From positions 25,980,614-26,044,613 of the forward strand of contig CM025854.1 in NCBI GenBank assembly GCA_003952965.2: a stretch of DNA of 64,000 nucleotides, written 5' to 3'. The translations under genes and the position numbers were made by a program. Numbering within the stretch: the stretch's first letter is position 1; the number at the start of each line of letters is the position of its first letter. Under the pieces are notes generated by a model that saw nothing but the letters and a program-made list of their open reading frames with translations, was not told the origin of the DNA and made no database searches. This stretch comes from Morella rubra. Taxonomy: Eukaryota > Streptophyta > Magnoliopsida > Fagales > Myricaceae. Positions 57,549 through 64,000 of the stretch are shown here, in pieces.

Positions 57549-58870
57549 AAATACATCACAGGCGGCCACGACCATATCTTACTCTTAACTTTTTAATTTC
57601 AAAAGCAGAGGATCGAAAGAACGACCGGGCGTAAGTGTTCGCTGGATACAGAGTCAATCATCAGATTGTCCGAAGATTTCTATTAAAAAAATGGGTTAAT
57701 TACAATTTCTCTCTTCAAACTCCTACCTATTTTCAAATATTCCGTAAATTTTAACTCGTTACAAAATACACGTGACTTTCTCCTTACGTGAAAAAATAAT
57801 TTTATCCTCATTTAAGTCATCCCTAATCTTATATAGTACTTCTATTAATTCGTAGAGTCAAAAAATAATATGTAGTTAACTGATTTTTTTTTAATAAAAA
57901 AAATCAAGTTGGTTAAATTTGTTTTTTCAAGTAAGGAGAAAGTTATATGTTGTTTATGTGAAACGAAACCGTTCGATATAACAACTTCGACAGGTTGAGA
58001 AATGAAATCGCAACGAGAAGTATAATTTGTAAAGAAAGTTACAACGAGTTAAAATTTATGGAAGTTTTTAAAAAATAGGTGATAGTTTGAGGTAGAAAGT
58101 GAAATTAACCTAAAAAAAATCGATTGCTGTAACAAGGGGAGACTGAATTGCATGAGATGAAACGTGCACCAGTTGTCTTGACAGAGTTCTTTAAAGTTAT
58201 TATATTGTAAGAAAAATTGACTAAATTTGATAAAGCCTCTTGCATTAATGATGGCGCCTTTTGAATCCGTCTACCTTCTCCTACCCCCTTCCATAGAAAC
58301 GTTCAAAAAAGAGGCGGTCACAGTTTATTTGTCAGTTCCGTGAAGAAATCTAAGATATTAACTTGTCATGTATAAGATAAAGCCTTGACCAGCCATGCTC
58401 TGCCCAGTCTTACCTTAAAATAACCTACTAAATTGCCACTTGGAGCCAAACGAAAGAAAGAATCTTTCCTCCTTGGACTTGGGAAAGAAAAGGAAAGGAC
58501 ACGAAAAACAAAGACACAACTTTCTCAGATACGTCATTGTAGTATGCTACCATGATTACAGGTGGTCGGTGTTGTAGAACCCAGCTTTGTCATCCGCAAC
58601 TGAGGCCTTACAACAATTAGCCTGAATTCCTCGTCATCTCCATGCACGGAGCTTGGAGAGGAAAAAAAAACAAAATAAGAGTTAAATTCATGTCTCAACC
58701 AAACCAATAATAGGAACATGTACACCTGTCAACTATTTCCGCTTTTTCTTAAAATTCACTTTATTACAATGAAATCTTGTCAATATTCCCCGTACTCAAA
58801 CAACAATATCTCTCCCGTCTCTGTTTCTCTTTCTTCATAGTGTTGGAAAGAGAGAATTTACAAATTACAA
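57549..58870. other. Module-2 flank between the two Copia copies
   Basis: It begins with the continuation of the empty-site sequence (ACATCACAGGCGGCC), then AT-rich DNA, then PRK 3' flank homologous to 41930-42660. It contains no gene. It lacks the long-TIR element found at 40048-41620 in module 1. Confidence 0.6.
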
Positions 58871-61800
58871 TTCTACAGTTTCTTCTACTGTCAAACTTCC
58901 TAATGGTCATACAGTTCCGGTCACTCACATAGGTCATGTTACAATTTCTTCTACATTCACATTGACCAATGTTCTTTGTGTTCCCTCCTTCAATTTTAAT
59001 CTCATTTCCGTTAGTCAGCTTGTTAGAGAACTTCATTGCTGTGTCTTCTTCATGACTAATATGTGTTATATCCAGGACCCTTGCAAATGGACGACGATTG
59101 GGTTAGCTGAACAGCATGCAGGATTATATCATCTGCTGCTTCCTGACAGTTCTCGTGCTGTTTTTAATAAATCCAGCTCTGCTATGTGTTCTAGTTCTGC
59201 AAATAATTTGTGGCATTCTCGTCTTGGCCACATTTCCTTTCCAATGTTAAAAGTAATACATAAAACTCATCCTGATATTACCTTTACAGATTCTATTCCT
59301 TGTGCTATATGTCCTTTAGCTAAGCAACGAAAGTTGCCTTTTCCTTCAAGTATTCATACTGCTCATTCTATTTTTGATCTGATCCATTGTGATGTATGGG
59401 GGCCTATGGCCACCCCTGCCATGGATAACTCACGTTACTTCTTAACTATTGTTGATGATTACAGCCGAGCAACTTGGCTGTTTTTGATGAAACATAAATC
59501 TGAAACAGCAACTCATATTTCTTCTTTTTTCTCTATGGTCAAAACTCAGTTTAATGTCCATATTAAAAAAGTTCGCACTGATAATGGACCTGAGTTTAAT
59601 CTTCATTCTTTTTTCAGTTCTCATGGAGTTATTCATCACAAGTCTTGTGTTGAAACTCCTCAACAAAACGGTTTAGTCGAACGTAAACACCAACACATTC
59701 TCAATGTTGCTCGTGCATTACGATTTCAGTCTCATCTCCCTTTAATTTTTTGGGGAGATTGTGTACTTACTGCTGTCCATTTGATTAACCGTTCCCCTAC
59801 TCCTTTATTGTCTAACAAATCTCCTTATGAAGTTTTATTTTCTACACCACCCACCTATAATCATCTCAAAGTATTCGGTTGTCTATGTTTTGTTTCCACC
59901 TTATCTCGAAACAGAACCAAATTTGATCCCCGAGCTTCTAGATGTGTTTTTCTCGGTTATCCACATGGTGTTAAGGGATATAAACTTCTTAATCTTGATT
60001 CTAACTCTGTGTTTATATCTCGTAATGTCATTTTCTTTGAAAATTATTTTCCTTTTCAAAATATTCCAAATTCCTCTTCTCCGTTAGTTCTTCCTACTTC
60101 TCTTCCAGATTTTGATTCTGTTTTGCCTCCCACAGTTTCTACTTTTCCCATTTCATCTCTACCCGATTCTCCCTCATTTCCAGATTCTTCACCTAGTTTT
60201 GCTCCTATAGTTTCTATTCCTCCTCCATCAATTCCTCTTAGACGATCCACTAGACCTAGCAAGCCACCATCTTATCTTCAACACTATTACTGTCAGGCAG
60301 CTCAACAACAATCTGTCTCTCCTTTGCTGTCTGGTTCTTCCTCAGGTACGTCTCATGACATCCTTAAATATCTTGGCTGTCATAAGTTGTCTTCTCGTCA
60401 TCTTGCTTTCACTACTGCCATTACCACTCATACCGAACCTACTTCCTATCTTCAAGCCAGCAAACACTTAGAATGGCAAGAGGCTATGCAAAAAGAAATT
60501 CAAGCCCTCCAAGATAATCACACTTGGGTTATTACCACTCTTCCTCCTAATAAACATCCTATCGGTTGTAAGTGGGTATATAAAATTAAATACAGATCAG
60601 ATGGCTCTATTGAGCGCTATAAAGCAAGGCTTGTTGCTAAAGGATACACTCAACAAGAGGGATTTGACTATTTTGACACTTTTTCACCCGTGGCGAAAAT
60701 TTCTACTGTTCGAGTGTTACTTGCTTTAGCTGCTACCCAGCATTGGCATTTACATCAACTTGATGTCAACAATGCTTTTTTACATGGGGACCTCAATGAA
60801 GAGATTTATATGACTATACCTCCGGGTTTTCATGTTGAGGGGGAGAACCAAGTTTGTAAACTTACCAAATCTCTCTATGGCCTTAAGCAAGCATCCCGCC
60901 AATGGTTTTTTAAGTTTTCTCAATTCTTGCTTGATAATGGATTTGTTCAATCCAAGGCTGATTATTCTCTTTTTACTCGACAGCAAGATAATGTGTTTAT
61001 GGCTTTACTTGTATATGTGGATGACATTATCTTGGCTAGTAGTGATCTGTCTAGTATTACTGCCTTTAAGCTTTTGATTGATGCCCGGTTCAAGATAAAA
61101 GATTTGGGACCTCTCAAATTTTTTCTTGGTTTGGAGATTGCCCGGTCAACTAAAGGAATTTCATTGTGTCAACTTAAGTTTGTCCTGGATCTTCTTAGTG
61201 ATTCTGGTCACTTGGGTTCACGGCCAGCTCATACACCTCTTGAACAGAATCATGGGTTGACTTCTTCTACTGGCACTTTACTTGCTGATGCTACCAGTTA
61301 TCGAAGACTCATTGGCCGACTCATTTATCTTACTATGACTCGGCCGGATCTGTCATATTCCGTTCAAGTCCTTAGCCAGTTCATGGATAAACCTCGTGAA
61401 CCTCATCTTCAAGCTGCCTATAGAATTCTCAGGTATTTGAAGACCACTGTTGGGCAAGGTTTGTTTTTTCCTACGTCATCTCCACTCCATCTCAAAGCTT
61501 ATTCCGACTCTGATTGGGCTGCTTGTCCCGAATCTCGAAAGTCTGTCACTGGTTATGGTATTTTCATTGGTGACTCCTTGGTGTCTTGGAAATCCAAGAA
61601 ACAACCTACGGTTTCGAGATCTTCTGCCGAAGCTGAGTACCGAGCAATGGCGGCTGCAGTTTCTGAAATTCAGTGGCTTTTGTATCTTCTGGCTGATTTC
61701 CGAATTTCTCACACTAAACCTGCCATGCTTTTCTGTGATAGTCTATCTGCTCTGCATATAGCTTCTAACCCGGTCTTCCATGAGCGCACCAAGCATATTG

Positions 61801-61970
61801 AGCTTGACTGCCACTTCATCCGTGAAAAACTTACTGCTGGTGTCCTTCAGACTTTTCATGTTGCCTCCAAACATCAAGTTGCAGATTTATTAACTAAGGC
61901 TCTCGGCTCTGTTCAACTTCGGTACTTACTCTCCAAGATGGGTGTGCTTAACATACACACTCCATCTTGA
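58871..61970 (+). pseudogene. Truncated gag-pol (pol part) of second Copia copy
   Basis: The frame is open from the junction; the first Met is at 58962 (MTNVLCVPSF). It keeps GAG-pre-integrase, integrase, reverse transcriptase (YVDD) and RNase H motifs, but no gag or protease catalytic site and no promoter LTR. It is 99.9% identical in protein to the first copy over the shared 1002 residues. Confidence 0.9.
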
Positions 61971-61977
61971 GGGGGAG

Positions 61978-62197
61978 TATTAACGAATGAAGTTCAACTA
62001 TCTGTAACTTATCTAAGTGACGTGGCAGAGTAGTTGTTAAGCTGTTAGAATGACTGTTAAGCTGTTAGCAAGTTGTTACGTAATTAGTTCAGCTCTCGTG
62101 TATAAATATCAGTTCATACAGTAATAAGACTTAAGCATTATACACCATTTTCTAGCACTCTGTTTTTCTCTCAAACCTCCAACTTCAACTGTTAACA
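61978..62197 (+). repeat. LTR of the truncated Copia copy
   Basis: It differs from 57329-57548 by one noted base (AATGACTG versus AATAACTG). Confidence 0.9.
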
Positions 62198-63738
62198 AAA
62201 TACATCACAGGCGGCCACGACCATATCTTACTCTTAACTTTTTAATTTCAAAAGCAGAGGATCGAAAGAACGACCGGGCGTAAGTGTTCGCTGGATACAG
62301 AGTCAATCATCAGATTGTCCGAAGATTTCTATTAAAAAAATGGGTTAATTACAATTTCTCTCTTCAAACTCCTACCTATTTTCAAATATTCCGTAAATTT
62401 TAACTCGTTACAAAATACACGTGACTTTCTCCTTACGTGAAAAAATAATTTTATCCTCATTTAAGTCATCCCTAATCTTATATAGTACTTCTATTAATTC
62501 GTAGAGTCAAAAAATAATATACAGTTAGCTAATTTTTTTTATTTAAAAAAAATCCCAAGTTGGTTAAATTTGATTTTTTCAAGTAAGAGAAATTATATGT
62601 TGTTTAGTGAAACCCGAAAAACCGTTCGATATAACCACTTCCCCGACCAGGTTGAGAAATAATCCGCCCAACCGAGAAAGTATTAATTTGTAAAGAAAGT
62701 AACCAAACCCCGAGTTAAAATTTATGGAAGTTTTTAAAAAATAGGTGATAGTTTGAGGTAGAAAGTGAAATTAACCTAAAAAAAAATCGATTGCTGTAAC
62801 AAGGGGAGACTGAATTGCATGAGATGAAACGTGCACCAGTTGTCTTGACAGAGTTCTTTAATGTTATTATATTGTAAGAAAAATTGACTAAATTTGATAA
62901 AGCCTTTTGCATTAATGATGGCTCTTTTTGAATCCGTCTACCTTCTCCTACCCCCTTCCATAGAAACGTTCAAAAAAGAGGCGGTCACAGTTTATTTGTC
63001 AGTTCCGTGAAGAAATCTAAGATATTAACTTGTCATGTATAAGATAAAGCCTTGACCAGCCATGCTCTGCCCAGTCTTACCTTAAAATAACCTACTAAAT
63101 TGCCACTTGGAGCCAAACGAAAGAAAGAATCTAGGGAAAGAAAAGGTAAGGACACGAAAAAGACAGACACAACGTTCTCAGATACTTCATAGGAATATGC
63201 TACTATGATTACAGGTGGTCGATGTTGTAGAACCCGGCTTTGTCATCCGCAACTGAGGCCTTACAACAGTTAGCCTGAATTCCTCGTCATCTCCATGCAC
63301 GGAGCTTGGAGAGGAAAAAAAAACAAAATAAGAGTTAAATTCATGTCTCAACCAAACCAATAATAGGAACATGTACACCTGTCAACTATTTCCGCTTTTT
63401 CTTAAAATTCACTTTATTACAATGAAATCTTGTCAATATTCCCCGTACTCAAACAACAATATCTCTCCCGTCTCTGTTTCTCTTTCTTCATAGTGTTGGA
63501 AAGAGAGAATTTACAAATTACAATGGCTATTTTATACTCCTCACATCATTATTACGGGCAGGATATAACAAAAAAAAAATCCTAGGACAGAGTAGTTAGT
63601 GAGGAAAAATGATGATCAGGTCGCCAAGAAGTTTCTTTGCATCTTAAACCCACCATGCATCCCTGCACCCAACTTCAAATCCGATGCCTATAGAGATTTT
63701 CCGAACTTTTAACACTTTGCCTTCACCCATCAACAATA
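62198..63738. other. PRK2 downstream flank
   Basis: This is the third copy of the PRK 3' flank. It matches 57549-58870 up to about 62515, diverges in a C-rich patch (62520-62715), and from there alternates between the PRK1-flank version and the 58-kb version. It contains no gene. Confidence 0.6.
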
Positions 63739-64000
63739 TCAACCGAGAAAGGAGAAGTCTTCCTCAGTCATTGGCCTAGAGGAGTACAAATCCCCTTCAC
63801 TTGCATAGGTAGAATAGTAGTCATCATCATTGTCCCTCTCCTTCAATTCTTCTATCTTCTCCAGAGCCTCCCTCAACTGCCACCTCGTCTCCACATTCCA
63901 TTCACAGCAACACATTCCAATCTTCAAAAGCTTTAGCATTTCTTCCTCACTGTTATTGGTTCCCTTCATGTCAACATCAAACACCTCGCCCGTCCACTCT
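63739..64000 (-). CDS. PRK2: pollen-receptor-kinase-like gene, 3' end only
   Basis: The stop is at 63739, and the reading frame encodes the end of a kinase C-lobe (LKLLKIGMCCCEWNVETRW, then KIEELKERDNDDDYYSTY) and the tail MTEEDFSFLG. It is nearly identical to PRK1 42877-43140. The rest of the gene lies beyond the window, so whether PRK2 is intact is unknown. Confidence 0.85.
   Translation of the reverse strand, partial: EWTGEVFDVDMKGTNNSEEEMLKLLKIGMCCCEWNVETRWQLREALEKIEELKERDNDDDYYSTYASEGDLYSSRPMTEEDFSFLG

Larger units (their letters stand above)
58871..62197 (+). mobile_element. 5'-truncated Copia copy made by tandem duplication
   Basis: It has no 5' LTR, primer-binding site, gag, zinc knuckle or protease active site. 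The reading frame continues from the junction through integrase, reverse transcriptase and RNase H to a stop at 61970, then the polypurine tract and LTR. It is not an independent insertion. Confidence 0.92.
54222..63523. repeat. 4.65-kb tandem duplication (54222-58870 and 58871-63523)
   Basis: The 3' two-thirds of the Copia element plus about 1.3 kb of PRK flank is repeated head to tail. ORF ends, LTR borders and internal landmarks are offset by 4649 bp (4653 bp toward the end). The junction at 58870/58871 joins PRK-flank sequence (AATTACAA) to the middle of gag-pol (TTCTACAG). The two polyprotein segments differ by a single residue in the 1002 compared (Arg versus Leu in CQ(R/L)KFVLD). Confidence 0.93.

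Noticed and set aside
58871..62197. Second independent Copia insertion
   Set aside because: It has no 5' LTR or target duplication and starts mid-ORF; landmarks are offset by exactly 4649 bp from the first copy together with host flank, so it is a segmental duplication.
63187..63378. Repeated minus-strand ORF (also 58534-58725, related to 42.3-42.5 kb) as a small gene
   Set aside because: It recurs only because the PRK flank is duplicated; the frame is not kept in all three copies and no domain is recognised.

Overview
The window is nuclear DNA of a flowering plant, almost certainly a eudicot. Genes have many GT-AG introns, intergenic DNA is AT-rich, and the protein families are plant-specific (malectin/LRR receptor kinases, DUF1399 glycine-rich protein, a plant mitochondrial Hsp70). 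Plant retrotransposons (Ty1-Copia, TRIM, LINE fragments) and MITEs are abundant. I could not name the species. There is one 1000-bp assembly gap (27748-28747).

Left part (1-10.2 kb): the 5' half of a minus-strand SYMRK/NORK-type receptor kinase (signal peptide, malectin-like domain, GDPC motif, start of the LRRs) runs off the left edge. It is followed by about 7 kb of gene-free DNA holding a complete 342-bp TRIM retroelement with a 5-bp target duplication, small MITEs and a terminal-inverted-repeat element of about 960 bp.

Middle part (10.2-26.6 kb): three plus-strand housekeeping genes lie head to tail: a chloroplast protein like At4g37920, a mitochondrial Hsp70 like At4g37910, and a DUF1399 glycine-rich protein like GRDP2 (At4g37900). 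The order matches consecutive Arabidopsis loci, which supports all three calls. The Hsp70 model carries a one-base deletion in the assembled sequence.

Right part (27.7-64 kb): duplicated LINE RNase H fragments flank the gap. Then comes a tandemly duplicated module made of an HPCA1-like LRR-VIII receptor kinase (RLK) and a pollen-receptor-kinase-like gene (PRK), all on the minus strand. RLK1 (32.7-39.5 kb) has at least six inactivating lesions; RLK2 (45.9-52.5 kb) looks intact. PRK1 (42.9-44.7 kb) lacks its LRR exon and has a MITE in the kinase exon; PRK2 is only entered at the right edge. A long-TIR Mutator-like element sits between RLK1 and PRK1. At the corresponding place in module 2, a Copia element with a full-length gag-pol ORF inserted 283 bp from the RLK2 start codon. 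A later 4.65-kb tandem duplication then produced a second, 5'-truncated Copia copy.

No tRNA, rRNA or CRISPR array was recognised. No wholly new system is evident. The most informative signals are the lineage of duplications, insertions and decay in the receptor-kinase cluster, the in-frame 63-bp duplication in the SYMRK-like ectodomain, and the Hsp70 frameshift.
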